In this document: piece after piece, positions 45,801 to 58,719 of the stretch
How positions within the stretch are numbered: the stretch's first letter is position 1
How the letters are laid out: every line of letters begins with the position of its first letter
Assembly (NCBI RefSeq): GCF_016859285.1
Contig: NC_053421.1
Coordinates: 831,971 to 895,970 of the forward strand
Length of the DNA stretch: 64,000 nt
DNA from: Xiphias gladius
Lineage: Eukaryota > Chordata > Actinopteri > Istiophoriformes > Xiphiidae
Direction: 5' to 3'
Translations under genes and position numbers: made by a program
Notes under the pieces: model-generated
Told to the model about the DNA's origin: nothing
Database searches by the model: none
Seen by the model: only the letters and a program-made list of their open reading frames with translations

Positions 45801-46436
45801 AAAGCACTCAGGCCTCGTTCACCAGAGGTTTGTATGCTTATAAGTGGCAGGGTTTTGAGTAGTGGTTGCAGGAACCATCACTTTCAATGCGCTATGGTGG
45901 AAGTTTCATCTTTCCTGCAGGAACTGTTGCAAAGGTACTCCCCTTTTCCACAGTTAAAGTATACTTAGATCACCTAGTCATGTTGGTTTTGAGGGGGTGT
46001 TGCCAGGTGCTCATCCAGGTTTCTTAATGAGAATCTACTGGCTAAGGTCTATGGTTAAATCCTGTGTTCTCTCATGTGATTTGCAGTTAGTGCTTGTAAC
46101 CCTTTGTGATCCTCCATTTGAGTCCACTGAGTCTGTTGATATGAAGTTCCTTTCATAGAAGACCTGATGTTGGCGTTTGCTAAGCGAGTGGGTGATCTCC
46201 ATGTTTTGTTTGTGCATCCTACCTGTACCCAGTTTGCTGTTGATGGTTTGAAGGCTACACAACAGCCGAACACGGCGTATGTAGCTAAGGTAATCTCCAC
46301 AGTGTATAGGTCTATGGTCTTTGAGCTCCAGCCCCCCCCCACACACATCTGAGGAGCAAGGGATGTTGAATACGTGCCCGGTGTGTGTTTTACTTGCATA
46401 CATAGACTGAACTCAAAGTGTGCCTTTATGTGAACA

Positions 46437-47549
46437 GTTCAACTCACTGAGCACTTTATCAGAAACACAATACTAATACTGGGTAGGGCCTCCCTTTGCT
46501 CTCAAAAAAGCCTTAGTTCTTTGTGGCATGGATCCCACAAAATGCTGGAAACTTTCTTTGAAATTCTGGTCCATTTTCACACGATTGCATCACATCATTT
46601 CTGCATTTCATTGTCTGGGGAGGCCACTGAAGTACACTGAACTCATCACTATGTTCATGAAACCAGTTTGAGACGACTTTTGCTCTTAGACATGGTGCAT
46701 TACCATGCTGGAAGTAGCCATTAGAAAATGGGTCAACTGTGGCCATAAAGGGAAGCACTTGGTCAGTAACAATACTCAGATAGGCTGTGGAATTCAAACC
46801 TTGATTAACTGGTACTAAGGGGCCCAAAGTGTGCCAAGAAAACACTCCCCAACCATTACACAACTAGCTGCAGCCTGGACTGTTGACACAAGCAGGTTGG
46901 GTTCATGTATTCATGCTGCTGAATTCTGACCCTACCATCTGCATGCCTCAGCAGAAATCCAGATTCATTGGATCAGGCTACATTTTTCCAGTCTTCAACT
47001 GTCCAGTTTTGGTGAGTCTCTGTCGACTGATTTTGTTCTTGGCTGAAAAGAGCAGAACCGGATATGGTCTTCTTCTGTTATAGCCCATCCACCTCAAGGT
47101 TGGACATGTTGTGCACTCTGAGATGCTTTTCTGCTCACAACAATTTTAAAAAGTGGTTTTCTGAGTTACCATAGCCTTAGTCTGGCCCTTCCCCCCTGAC
47201 CTCTCTCATCGACAAGGTGTTTCCGACTGCAGATCTGGCACTCACTGGATGTTTTTTATTTTTGGTACCACTCTGAGTAAACTCTATAGACTATTGTGCA
47301 TGGAAATCCCAGGAGATAAGCAGTTTCAGAAATACTCAAACCTGCCCATCTGGCATCAACAATCATGCCACGGTCAAAGTCACTGAGATCACATTTTTCC
47401 CCCATTCTGATGTTTGATGTGAACATTAACTGAAGCTTCTGACCTGTGTTAGCATGATTTTATGCATTACACTACTGCCACATGGCTAATTGGATAATTG
47501 CATGTATATTCAGGTGTACAGGTGATAACAAAGTGCTTGGTAAGTGTAC
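46437..47549 (-). mobile_element. Tc1-like transposon (type A), copy 3, full length but broken
   Basis: Termini 'CACTGAGCACTTTATCAGAA' and 'TAACAAAGTGCTTGGTAAGT' are inverted. The minus-strand frame 46863-46513 encodes the middle and end of the transposase ('TLGPLVPVNQGLNSTAYLSI', '[20 protein letters not shown]'). Lesions are present upstream. It is the only type A copy here without an internal insertion, and it lies directly between the DIRS-like fragment and the second LINE. Confidence 0.85.
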
Positions 47550-50500
47550 TTGTCATTTCCTGTTGCTAGCTTCTGTGTGACTGGTAGCGAGTTTTCCTGC
47601 TCTTCCTCTACCTAGCTAATTTTGCTATTTTATTTAATTACAGTGGCTAATTACTCGCTGTACATTTAAATGTACATTAGTTCTGCTTAAGCACTCTTAG
47701 CTCTCTCTTTCTGTTAGCGTTTTCTCGCTACTTCAGTTGTTTACACGCTTCTACATCCACTAGTTACTTTAGCTTAGCATATAGCGATGGCCTCTCTCCC
47801 TCCTGCTCTCTTACTCGGTGTGTCTCATGTTTAGTTATTATCTGCTTCCTTAAGCGAAAATGTTACATGTAATAAATGTAGTTTATTTGCAGTAATGGAG
47901 GCGAGGCTCAGTTAATTAGAAGCACGGCTCCGCACCATGGAAACCAAATGGTTAGCCGTGGTAGTTAGCCAGCCCCCAGTAGCCGGTGCGAGCCGACCCA
48001 CTCTCTCTCACGCCCTTAAGCCAGGGCAGCTGGGTGACTGTCCGTTACAATAAGCGTAGCCCTAAGCAGAAGCCCATCGTTAACCACCAACCAGTTCACG
48101 TTTCAAACAGATGCTCCCCACTCAGCGACACACCCACTGAGAAACCAACTCTGGTTATTGGCAGATCTATCTTTAGAAACGTGAAGCTAGCGACATCAGC
48201 GACCATAGTCAAATGCATTCCTGGGGCCCGAGCTGGCGATGTTTTATCCTATTTAAAACTGGTGGCTAAGGATAAACGTAATTATAGTAAGATTGTTATT
48301 CACGTCGGCGGTAACGACACCCGATTACGCCAATCAGAGATTACAAAAATTGATGTTGAATCGGTTGTCGGTGTGTACGATTGCCAAGACAATTTCGGGC
48401 TCTGTAGTTTTCTCTGGGCCCCTGCCTTATCTGACCAGCGATGACATGGATAGCCGCATGTCATTATTCAACCACTGGCTGTCGAGGTGCTGTCCAACGA
48501 CGTGGGCTTTGTAGATAATTTGCGGACTTTCTGGGGAGGACCTGGTCTGATTAGACGAGATGGCATGCATCCCGTTTTGGATTGACCAGCTGTCATACCT
48601 AGAAATCTGACTGAGTATATTAGTAAACCAAAACAATGACAACCCAGAGTTGAGACCAGGAGGTAGAGTTGCTATTTTACACAGAAATCTAATAAAAAAT
48701 TAAGACTACCACTGCAGAAGTACGACAAAATAGGAGAATTAAATGTGGACTCAAATATTAGATCGCTCCAATCCAGAACTGTATTAGTAAATGATCAGAT
48801 ATTGATATATTTAATCTCACTGAAACCTGGATGTGTAATGATGAATATGTTAGCCTATATGAATCCACTCGCCCAAGTCATATTAATACTCACATTCTTC
48901 GAGGCACCGGCCAAGGAGGTAGAGTTGCAGCCATTTTCAACTCAAGCCTAATAATCACCCCTAAACTCAATTATAACTCATTTGAAAGCCTGGTTCTCAG
49001 TCTTACAAATCCATCATGGAAAACTTTTAGATGTCTATTTTGTTCCTTTTAGTGTATCGCACTCCTGGCCCATATTCTGAATTTTAATATGAATTCTCAG
49101 AGTTTTTATCAAGTTAAGTCCTTAGTACAGATAAAGTAGTTATGGTAGGTGATTTCGATATTCATGTGGATGTTGATGATAGCCTTAGAATTGCGTTTAT
49201 CTCAATGTTAGACTCAATTGGCTTTGCTCAGGGTGTAAATAAACCCACTCACTGTTTTAACCACACCCTGGACCTCGCTCTTACTTATGGCATCGAAATT
49301 GAACATTTAATAGTCTTACCATCGAATCCTATTACTATTTATTATTATTATTATTACTATTATTATTACTATTACTAATCCTATACTACTATTTAATAAC
49401 TTTTGAATTCCTGTTACTGGACTACACACTATTAGCCAGAAATGTCTTTTTCTAGATGTCTGTCTGATAGTGCTGTAACTAAATTTAAGGAACTAATTCC
49501 ATCAACACTTAATTCACCACCATGTTACAATATAACAGGAGGACTCCTATTCTAACTTTATTCCCTCCCAAATTGATCATCTTGTTGATAGTGCTGCAGG
49601 CTCAATGAGAATGACACTCGACTCTATTGCCCCTCTAAAAAAAAAACAAAGGAGGTTAGCTCCATGGTTTAACTCCCAAACACGCATATAAAAGCAAACT
49701 ACGCAAAAACGTGAAAGAATATGGCGTTATACCAAAATGGAAGAATGCTGTTTAGCCTGGCATGATAGTCTTAAACATACTGAAAGGCCTTTTGTAATGC
49801 CAGAGCAGCCTATTACTCATCTCTAATCGAGGTAAATAAAAACAACCCTCGGTTTCTTTTCAGCACCGTAGCCAGTAAGAGGTCCACCGATCCATGTATT
49901 CCCATAGCTCCTAGTAATGACGATTTCATTAGCTTCTTTAATGATAAATTCTAACTATTACAGAGAAAATTCACCACCTCCTGCCCTCAACCGGAACCGA
50001 CTTATCTTCAAACACAAGAGTCTTAGAAACAGCTGTACAACCTGATGTATACTTAGACAGTTTCTCTCCCATCGACCTTCGCCAGCTAACTTCAATAATT
50101 TCTTCATCTAAACCATCAACTTGTCTCTTAGACCCCATCCCACTAGGCTACTTAATGAAGTTTTACCCTTAGTTAGCACCTCTTTACTAGATATAATCAA
50201 TATGTCTTTTTTAACAGGCTATGTACCACAGTCCTTTAAAACAGCTTTAATAAAAATAAAACAGCTAGAATTAAAGTAAAAAGCCTACTCTTGATCCATA
50301 TGTCTTAGTCAAATATAGACCCATATCTAACCTTCCCTTTCTCTCTAAGATCCTTGAGAAAGCTGTCACCAACCAGTTGTGTGACTTTTTACATAATAAT
50401 AGCTTATTTGAGGATTTTCAGTCAGGATCTAGAGTGCATCATAGAAGAGAGACAGCACTGGTGAAAGTTACAAATGACCGTCTTACTGCATTGGATGAAG

Positions 50501-51925
50501 GACTTGTCTCTGTACTTGTCTTGTTAGACCTTCGGGCTGCATTTGATACCCATTGACCATCATATCCTATTACGGAGACTGGAACATGAATTGGCTTTAA
50601 AGGAACCGCTCTAAGCTGGTTTAGGTCCTATTTATCAGATCGATTTCAGTTTGTGTACGTTAATGATAAATCCTCCATATACTCAAAAGTTAGTCACAGA
50701 GTTCCACAAGGTTGTGTGCCAATTGTATTTATCAATTAAACCTGGTGAAACCAATCAGTAAGCTAAACTTCAAGCTTGCCTTATGGACATAAAGACCTGG
50801 ATGACCAGCAACTTTCTGCTGTTAAACTCAGACAAAACTGAAGTTATTCTGCTTGTCCCCCAACACCTCAGAAACACCTTATCTAATGATAAAGTTTCTC
50901 TATATGGCTTTGCCCTGGCCTGCAGCACCACTGTTAGGAATCTCTGAGTTCTCTTTGATTAGGATATGTCCTTTAACATCCACATAAAACAAACTTCAAG
51001 GACTGCCTTTTTTCACTTACGTAACATTGCAAAAATCAGGCACATCCTTTCTCAAAAAGATGCAGAAAAACTAGTTCATGCTTTTGTTACCTCTCGGCTA
51101 GATTATTGTAATTCCTTATCATCAGGCTGTCCCAACAAATCTTTAAATACTCTCCAGCTGATCCAGAATGCTGCAGCACCAGTACTGACAGGAACTAGGA
51201 AAAGAGATCACATTTCTCCTGTGTTAGCTTCTCTTCATTGGCTCCCTGTAAAATCCAGAATAGAATTAAATATCCTCCTCCTCACCTACAAAGCCCTTAA
51301 TGGTCAGGCACCAATCGTATCTGAAAGAGCTCATAGTAGCCTATTACACTGTGTTCCCAGAATGCAGGCTTGCTTGTGGTTCCTAGAGTCTCCAAAAGTA
51401 CAATAGGAGGCACAGCCTTCAGTTATCAGGCTCCTCTACTGTGGAACCATCTTCCAGTTTTGGTCCAGGAAGCAGACACACTCTCCACATTTAAGAGTAG
51501 GCTTAAAACCTTCCTTTTTGATAAAGCTTATAGTTAGGGCTGACTCAGGCTTGTCTTGAACCATCCCTTAGTTATGCTGCAATAGGCCTAGACTGCTGGG
51601 TGACTTCTCATTATGCACGGAGCTCCTCTCTCCTCCTCTTCCTCTCCATCTGCACATATTCATATGGCATATGGTGCTGCGGAGTCTGGATCTGTGACTG
51701 CAAACCACCTACTGCCTCCATGATCCTGCTCAACACCCACTGCTTCAAATATTATGATTATCATCTATTATTATATTTAATTTTATTAGTACTATTATTC
51801 ACCCTATTATTATTAGTTTTATTATTAGTCTCATTTTTGTTACACATCTTTATGTTATACGTCTACTGTGCTATGCCCCCCACCCTCTCTTTTTTCCTCT
51901 CTCTCTCTCTCTCTCTCTCATATAT
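47550..51925 (+). mobile_element. Longer copy of the jockey-group LINE, with ORF1 remnant
   Basis: It begins with a 5' UTR (about 47550-47890). An ORF1 remnant follows at 47986-48640; its '[14 protein letters not shown]', '[14 protein letters not shown]' and '[14 protein letters not shown]' wording fits an SGNH/esterase-like ORF1 domain. Next come the endonuclease (49142-49330, 'GDFDIHVDVDDSL', 'NKPTHCFNHTLDLALTYG'), RT (about 50000-50750) and the C-terminal domain (50966-51540, '[18 protein letters not shown]', '[20 protein letters not shown]'). The ATT-rich 3' UTR ends near 51925. An ATT/ACT microsatellite at 49333-49392 interrupts the endonuclease. It is inactive. Confidence 0.85.
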
Positions 51926-53776
51926 GTCACCACAGTCTGTGGACAGTCCTGTTGTCCTATACAGTATGTGTTGTACCTCGTCCCTCTACTTCAGGGATCA
52001 TAAGTTATTGTCCTAACATTTCATTTTGGTTTTGCGTGAAATAACTTAAAAACTGTTGCACAGATGGCCATAGAAATTCAATACAGAGGTTCAAAATCTA
52101 ACACTATGACAATTAAAGTTACTCCTAATTTGAATAAACATGGGTAATCATAAACATACCACCACTATGTAACCACAATATATAAATTTAAAATTGTCCC
52201 ACAACAGCAAATTGAGACAAAACAGTTAAAAAAACTGAGCTGATTGTTCTTACTGTTGCATGCTGGGACATCTTGAGAAGGGGCAACCGAGTACTCATCA
52301 TTTACAATAAATCACCCAAGTCAAGATGTTTTGGACATGAAATTGTTACTTTTTTACTCTCTTACTCTTTTCACAATGTAGCTTTTTCTGATACCATATC
52401 CTACTACATTCTGTACTACTCCACTGGATGTTTGACAAAAAAATATTTTTATATCTATTGAAATGGTAAGATACATTAATCTTATCCTTGTGTCCACGCT
52501 CATCTGCAACACAAAGTATAATCTTTTATTCTTAAAGTATATGCTTCAGTATATGTTTCAGCCTCACTCTGTGTAAGATAGCTTATACTCATAAGCTGTA
52601 CATGTACATGCTGTAGATATTAATTTTGATTTTTGGTTTGTTGAATGCTGGCTTTTGGATTTTGTGCTGTAGGAGTGTCGTCCCATTAGGAGTGATTTCT
52701 TTTCTTCTCCTTATCTCCGCCTTATCTTTTGCAGATCACAAAATACACATGGGTCACTTTTTGTAACTCATGTCACTGATATGGCAGAAAACAGCACCCC
52801 CTAATGTGCCTGATCAGTGCTCAATCATTGACCTGCCGCTGGTCCAAAAATAATCCCAAACCCCTCTCTCCATACATTCATTGGCTAAACTAGGTTTGCC
52901 AATATGTTATGTTTTTGACTTTGGCCTTTTTCTGAGGTGGATTTTTGGAGGGTTTTCTCTCTAATTTAAGTACATAAAACACTTCTAAAACATGTTAAGG
53001 AGTGATCTGCAATCATTTTATGTGGTTTGCATGGCAACTCTATACATTACAAATACATGGGGCACAGTTGGAATGTGGATCATGAAGACATTGATTTGAG
53101 GGTTAGGATGGAAAAAAAATACACACATTAGACCTTAAAGCATTAAATTTTAATTTATTACAATATATGGCATTATTTTTGTTTTAAAAAAAGGTTGCAC
53201 GAAAGTCAAAATGTAATAACTTGTTAAATCAAAAAAGTTACATTATTCTGTCACTATTATTACATTATAGACAAATTATTACTGTACATTTTTGTTACAT
53301 TGAGTTTCTACAAGGTGTTACTGAGAGTTGTATCAGAGTCAAGGAGCATATTTGATTAACTATCAATTCACAGTCCAGTCTGTTTTTTCATTAATAGATA
53401 TAAAAATAAACATTCCAGTCTGAAATGACAATCTTTATTTGGGAAGAATCAGGTGTTTCACAACTACTGTACCCTTACAAAGTTCAAATCTAGGTCTGTG
53501 TCCAAAAGCACTCCCTATTCACGATATATTGCATTCCATTTAATTTGAGTGTGTAATTGTACCCACTAACTTGTGCCCTCAAAAATTCCATGACGGAATG
53601 AAAAAATTAGTGTCCATGCCATGGACACAGTGCAAGGTGCCGCATTTTATAGATGCAAAAAATACAGTTGTGTGACTCTACAGCTGTCATTAATGATGCA
53701 AAATGATGATAAGGGTTCAAAATGACAATTTGCTGCTCATCACTCAGTGTCTATTATATAGGGAGTAGTTAAGTGT
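51926..53776. other. Intergenic, AT-rich, nothing recognised
   Basis: No conserved frame, RNA gene or transposon end was recognised. Confidence 0.45.
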
Positions 53777-53890
53777 AATGGGAGGGCTGGAGCCAATCTC
53801 GCCCAGTGTGAGCTTGGATTGGCTTCAGCCCCCTGTGACCCTCATATGATAAGCAGTATAGCTAATGGATGGATGGATGGATGGATGAGT
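53777..53890 (+). repeat. Dispersed repeat ending in a (GGAT)n run
   Basis: 'GGAGGGCTGGAGCCAATCTC' and 'GGATTGGCTTCAGCCCCCTG' lead into 'GATAAGCAGTATAGCTAATG' and GGAT units (about 53866-53888). This tail is common in fish interspersed elements. It contains an imperfect inverted pair (GGCTGGAGCCAATC / GATTGGCTTCAGCC). Confidence 0.6.
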
Positions 53891-55244
53891 GAGTGAATGA
53901 GTGAATGATGGATTGATTTCAGACACAGCCATGACCACTGGAGTGCTCAACCTCCACATGTGTGTAACAGTAAGTGCTTCAAAAGACCAAGCTATAGTAT
54001 GAGAATGGGTCCATAACCAAAGCCCCATCAACTCTGGACTCAGACTGTACACCAGCACCTGAAATGGCCAATAAGTGCAAAAAAGCTCCATCCAGTGAAG
54101 CAACCCATCATCACACATCTTAGTCTACATGCTGGGTCACACATTCATGTTTAGTCCCTTCTTCTCTAAACAAAAATGCAACATAGTAAAGGTTTCAGGT
54201 GCTAGGTGTCTAGTGAAGTGCTATGTCTTCACAGAGTCAGTTTCCGATCACATAAATTACAGTTATATTCACATGTATAACTAATAGTCTGAATTCTAGA
54301 TGAAAAATCTGAATTTGATATTGCTATAGTAGCAATACTGACAACTTACAGACACCAGTATGCTTCAAATTAAGTGCTGCTTGGATCAACTGCTAAATAG
54401 CAGGGTCTGAACCCCCCCCCCCCAACACCATTCCAATTTCAGAACTCGGGGTTGAAACTGTCGTCATGTCCAACAGACCATCTGACAATCATTCCCACTT
54501 TATGCAGTGACTGGTGAGATGTGTGAAGCTGGGGTTTGAACTTCTCTCACAAGTTCTAGTCTTTCATACAACTAGTTCTGTCACTGATGCAGCAACAATA
54601 AATACTGACTTTGTCAAGCCATGCATATGACAAGGTTTCAACCCTTACCTGTAAAAGCTTCAATCATAATGCATCTCTTTCACTGGTTCCCTACCTTTTT
54701 GGCTTGTTGTTATTACAAGCCAAACACTACCTACCCCAATCCCTTATCACAAATTCATCCAAAGAACATCTGGTTCTCAGACTTTTGTTTTTGATTCCTG
54801 GAGAGAACGAATTCTGTAGTGTTTTAGAAGAAAAGCAAACATTTGAGAAAAGTAAAAAAAAAAAAAAAAATAGACACGATTTCATGTAGAAGAAATATTT
54901 TTCCTCTTCTTCCCTTTCTTTTGAATTAGTTTGCAACCCCTAGTTGGGTCCTTACCTCCAGGTTGGGAACCAGTGACGACTGGTGACCATCCAATTCTTC
55001 TATTTAGCTTTTCCAGCAAGAGATAAAGTGCTTCTTATTGGATGAGCACACACTGGTCAGCTTGAATGAACCACTTAACAAATGTTTTCCTTGAGAACTA
55101 ACAGATATGACATCTGTTGTGACCTCTTGAAATCTAACAAACAATATCGTTAAGATATGTATTTGCTGCCTGAACAACATTAAACTGCTAAAACACTTCT
55201 TTTCAACATTGGACAGAGTGAAGCTGGGAAGGTGTCGCTCTAGC
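53891..55244. other. Intergenic, nothing recognised
   Basis: It lies downstream of the small minus-strand gene. No conserved frame is seen; there are homopolymer runs at about 54412-54423 (C) and 54854-54871 (A). Confidence 0.4.
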
Positions 55245-58200
55245 TCAGCTCTTCCAGTCCCAGGGGAGACACAGGTCCCCGTCCTGCATGACTGAGTAGA
55301 AGTGAGAGACGCAGATGTGGAGGCCCTGCATGAGGGGGGAGCGTTGCTCCACCAGCCTTTTACAGCACAGGATCATTTGAGTGGAGCTGACACTGGGCTC
55401 CTTGGATAGACTCCTCAGAGACAGACTCTGGACACAATGCTTCACCACAGCCTCCTCCTCCACCTGTAGCCTGAACACACAAAGAAGTCAGAGTCAATAA
55501 CAAAGCTAATGAACCAATATGAGGTGTGGTGTATTACAGAACAAACTTGACAGGCAAACAAGGACAATCTGTGATGACAGGCAGTGATCACCAGATGTGT
55601 ATCCTAGTAAGGATAACAAACCCAGTAACCCACTTGACATGTGGTGGGATAAACTGAATAAAGAACAGCCTCAAGCACTGTGTAACATTTTCCTTCTGAC
55701 CTTCCCAAAAGTCAAACAAGCATGTCCTGTGCTTTCATTTGAGAAGGATATTGCGCTTTTAAAGATGCTTAGAGTAAACATCAGGAGTACATATCATTCA
55801 CGAGAAGGGGGAGCACGCATCATGCAGAGCATCGCATAGACAATCAGTTCAGATCTGAGTAAAAAACTGAAGGAAGCAGAATTTTGGGGTTTTTTCTTTG
55901 ACAGATCAGAGGACACAAAAAACATGGAGCAGGAAATTGTGAAAATTGTGTCTGTGTAAAACAATAGGGAGTCCTTGGATTAATCAATTCTGGTTTGAAT
56001 CAAATGGCGCAGGACATAGTTGATGGGCTAATACAACTTTTCCATGCTTGTGGCTTAGGGGATGGATGAAAAACAAAGTTGGTCCTTGTGTGCACAGATG
56101 GAGCTCAAGTCAACATTGGAGTTTACAACGAGGTTGTCTCCAAATTACATCAGATGGTGGTGATCCGGGATTCCCTTGTGCATATTCTGTGTACTGCCCA
56201 CACCCAAGTAGTGCAACACATCAGCTGATCGCATGGTTCCATAATGCTAGCCATTTAAATCGCTCAGAATATGGAGGCTTTTACCCACCATTCAAATTCA
56301 ATTGGCTACATGTGATGATGGTGACCTAAAACATGCAGTGATAAGCACCAAAATTAACAACCACTGAATAGTTAAGTGAGTAGAAGATGAACTAATCACC
56401 AAAAGACATAAAGTTGAAGGTGAAACATTCTTTTCAACATTTTAAGTAAGATTAGTGTATTATTTCCGTTTCGTATAATTTTAGTGTGGGAAAAGGAAAG
56501 GAGCAAGTTTGGGCACCCCAAGAGATGTTAGCTCTCAGATAACTTTTGCCATGGTCTCAGACCTTAATTAGCTTATTTAGGGCTATGGCTTGTTGACAGT
56601 CATCATTAGGAAAGGCCAGGTGATGCAAANNNNNNNNNNNNNNNNNNNNNNNNNNNNNNNNNNNNNNNNNNNNNNNNNNNNNNNNNNNNNNNNNNNNNNN
56701 NNNNNNNNNNNNNNNNNNNNNNNNNNNNNNNNNNNNNNNNNNNNNNNNNNNNNNNNNNNNNNNNNNNNNNNNNNNNNNNNNNNNNNNNNNNNNNNNNNNN
56801 NNNNNNNNNNNNNNNNNNNNNNNNNNNNNNNNNNNNNNNNNNNNNNNNNNNNNNNNNNNNNNNNNNNNNNNNNNNNNNNNNNNNNNNNNNNNNNNNNNNN
56901 NNNNNNNNNNNNNNNNNNNNNNNNNNNNNNNNNNNNNNNNNNNNNNNNNNNNNNNNNNNNNNNNNNNNNNNNNNNNNNNNNNNNNNNNNNNNNNNNNNNN
57001 NNNNNNNNNNNNNNNNNNNNNNNNNNNNNNNNNNNNNNNNNNNNNNNNNNNNNNNNNNNNNNNNNNNNNNNNNNNNNNNNNNNNNNNNNNNNNNNNNNNN
57101 NNNNNNNNNNNNNNNNNNNNNNNNNNNNNTCTGCCTTGTTCCTCTATGGGTTAATGCTGATATATCCCTCCATTTGTGAAGATGCTTCACATCGATCGCC
57201 AAAAAAATATCTCTCTGTTGCTACCTCAGTAAATTTTGTTATTCACTTCCATTTGATCTCTCCGTATTAAACTATAGTCAGGGGTTTGGAGTTTAGTGTC
57301 ACACTTAGTGTCTAAGTAGCACTCCAATGATTATTTAGATTATTAATCAATTTTATTCCTAGTTTTTTGAGCAACTGTTTACTCTATGAAACCTGGAAAT
57401 GCTTATTTAAAATTGTGAGCCAAATGTGTGATTGTCCACCTGCCTTTCATCTGAACAACAGTTTAAAACCTGAGAGGTTTCAGTTTAATATAGTTAGAGT
57501 GCAAAAAGCTGAAAATCATCACACTGGAGAGACTGTAAACTAGAAATGATGGCATTTTTATTTGATAAATTACTGCAAATATAGAATACACTATTAAAAT
57601 TGTGTTAAGTTTCTTTTCTATCAATTAACTATTTATTTAAGCTCTTATGTTTAATACATGAATTCCTTTAATGTAAAATCAATCAACCATATTTTATTAT
57701 TAGAGTGATGCTAGAAGAACTGACTCCCAGCTCAATGCAAAGTGGAAAAAGTGGTTGTTCAGTCATAAAAATACCAGTGTGTTCACCTCAGCAGCAAACA
57801 GGACTGGACTGACAACACAGATGGCCTGTACAAAAGTTTACTTTAGCTGAGGAGACTGAGGTCCTTTGGAGTCTACATGTTTAGAGGAGTCTCTGTGCAT
57901 CAGCTGAAGCTCAAACTGATGCCTCAACAGACAGGACAACTGAGGCAGAACTTTGAAAGATGAGATCTGGAGCATCTGGAGAAAGAGATTTTAATAAGAT
58001 AAAAGTTCTTACTATTACCATGTGCTCCAGATGTCATTTTTACAGATCTGTGCTTTGAAATGTATTTTGCTGATACAACAACTATATTTCATGTTGCTTT
58101 CTGCAGGAATACCCTTCACCCAATCCCATTCCCTCAAGTTCTTATAAAAGCATTTAATTTTCTACTGCAACTTCATTGTCTCCTCACTTTATCGCTGCAT

Positions 58201-58661
58201 CTAGTGTTTCAATACACTTTATGGTTACTATTTATGCACTTTGTACACAGTATTTTATTTTCAATCTTTATATTATATATTGTAACGGTCATGATGTGTA
58301 TAGTATTGTCGTTTTTTAAGGTTACTCATCTTTGTTGTGTACATATTATATACGTCATGACATTGTCATTGAGTCATCTGATTGGTTATTTAATCAAAGA
58401 ATGGATAATGGGTATCAGTTAGTATATCTGTAAAACACTGTACCACAAATACGGGATAGATCCCATGACATTTGGTACAAACACTGATAAATCCTAATGA
58501 CTTGACTTTTCATTTAGCATTATCATGTCAGCCTTAGCTGTTCTTGAGCTTCACGCTGAAGCTGACACAGCTACAGATATTACAATGCACACAATTCTAT
58601 CACATAACATCTCAAAGCAATGTTACCTGATGGTGCATCGCAGGAGGGAGTAGACAGACAT
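55245..58661 (-). CDS. Small two-exon protein of unknown function (86 aa)
   Basis: Proposed coding exons are 58661-58627 (35 nt, ATG to donor CAG/GTAACA) and 55470-55245 (226 nt, acceptor GTGTTCAG, TAG stop). The 261 bases join in frame. The product starts 'MSVYSLLRCTIR' and continues 'LQVEEEAVVKHCVQSLSLRS', ending 'DGDLCLPWDWKS'. It has no signal peptide or clear membrane segment and is rich in Cys, Ser and Val. The exon 2 frame is conserved-looking (helical, few low-complexity runs), and it is the only non-transposon coding candidate in this third of the window. A 5' untranslated part of exon 1 may begin at 58722 after an acceptor-like TACCAG. The intron holds a hAT-like relic, a LINE fragment and an assembly gap, so further exons could be hidden in the gap. 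I do not recognise the family. Confidence 0.45.
55590..56340 (+). mobile_element. hAT/ZBED-like transposase relic
   Basis: Broken plus-strand frames give an 'EAEFWGFFFDRSEDTKNMEQ' stretch (about 55872-55930). About 56080-56220 reads 'LVCTDGAQVNIGVYNEVVSK' and then a 'HILCTAHTQVVQ' reading. This D-R/S-x-D...TDGAxxN...H.xAH order is typical of hAT-derived ZBED/SCAND3-type proteins. It contains many stops. Confidence 0.5.
56505..56629 (+). mobile_element. Tc1-like (type C) terminal fragment at the gap edge
   Basis: 'GGGCACCCCAAGAGATGTTA', 'ACTTTTGCCATGGTCTCAGA' and 'ATCATTAGGAAAGGCCAGGT' correspond, in reverse, to the end of the 36975-37565 copy (GGCCTTTCCTAACGATGATT). The rest is lost in the gap. 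Confidence 0.6.
56630..57129. other. Assembly gap, 500 N
   Basis: Exactly 500 N; such a round size usually marks a gap of unknown length. Reading frames that run through it are meaningless. Confidence 0.98.
57720..58300 (+). mobile_element. LINE C-terminal and 3' UTR fragment (same broad type as 24437-26530)
   Basis: About 57800-57890 reads 'GLDWT'-like wording ('ACTGGACTGACAACACAGAT'), then 'LRRLRSFGV' ('CTGAGGAGACTGAGGTCCTT'), as in fish Rex-like LINE C-termini. A pyrimidine-rich 3' UTR with 'TATTTATGCACTTTGTACAC' follows. Confidence 0.5.
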
Positions 58662-58719
58662 CGCTGGTAATGCTTGTCAACAGTCGAGCATTAAGTCCTC
58701 TGCAGCCAGTACATCGGCA

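Larger units (their letters stand above)
44900..46436 (+). mobile_element. DIRS-like retroelement fragment (RT end, RNase H, tyrosine recombinase), degenerate
   Basis: Broken frames in order: the end of the RT region (about 44985-45120, 'SEHRVATFSLFARTRFQTF'); the RNase H start (about 45195, a 'TDASLSGWG' reading); the DIRS-type segment 45605-45862 ('EWRLHQLAVAQIFERFRR', 'FRENAHCPLPISVTD', 'PLGMDVLACPWPKTLLNAF'); and tyrosine-recombinase-like pieces at about 45870-46000 ('STVKVYLDHLV') and 46167-46352 ('AKRVGDLHVLFVHP'). Known fish DIRS elements have this RT-RH-YR order. The right end is cut by a Tc1-like element; the left end is unclear. It cannot be active. Confidence 0.7.

Noticed and set aside
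56590-57270. Long open frames on both strands (226 and 198 codons)
   Set aside because: They consist almost entirely of the 500-N gap; only short ends are real sequence.
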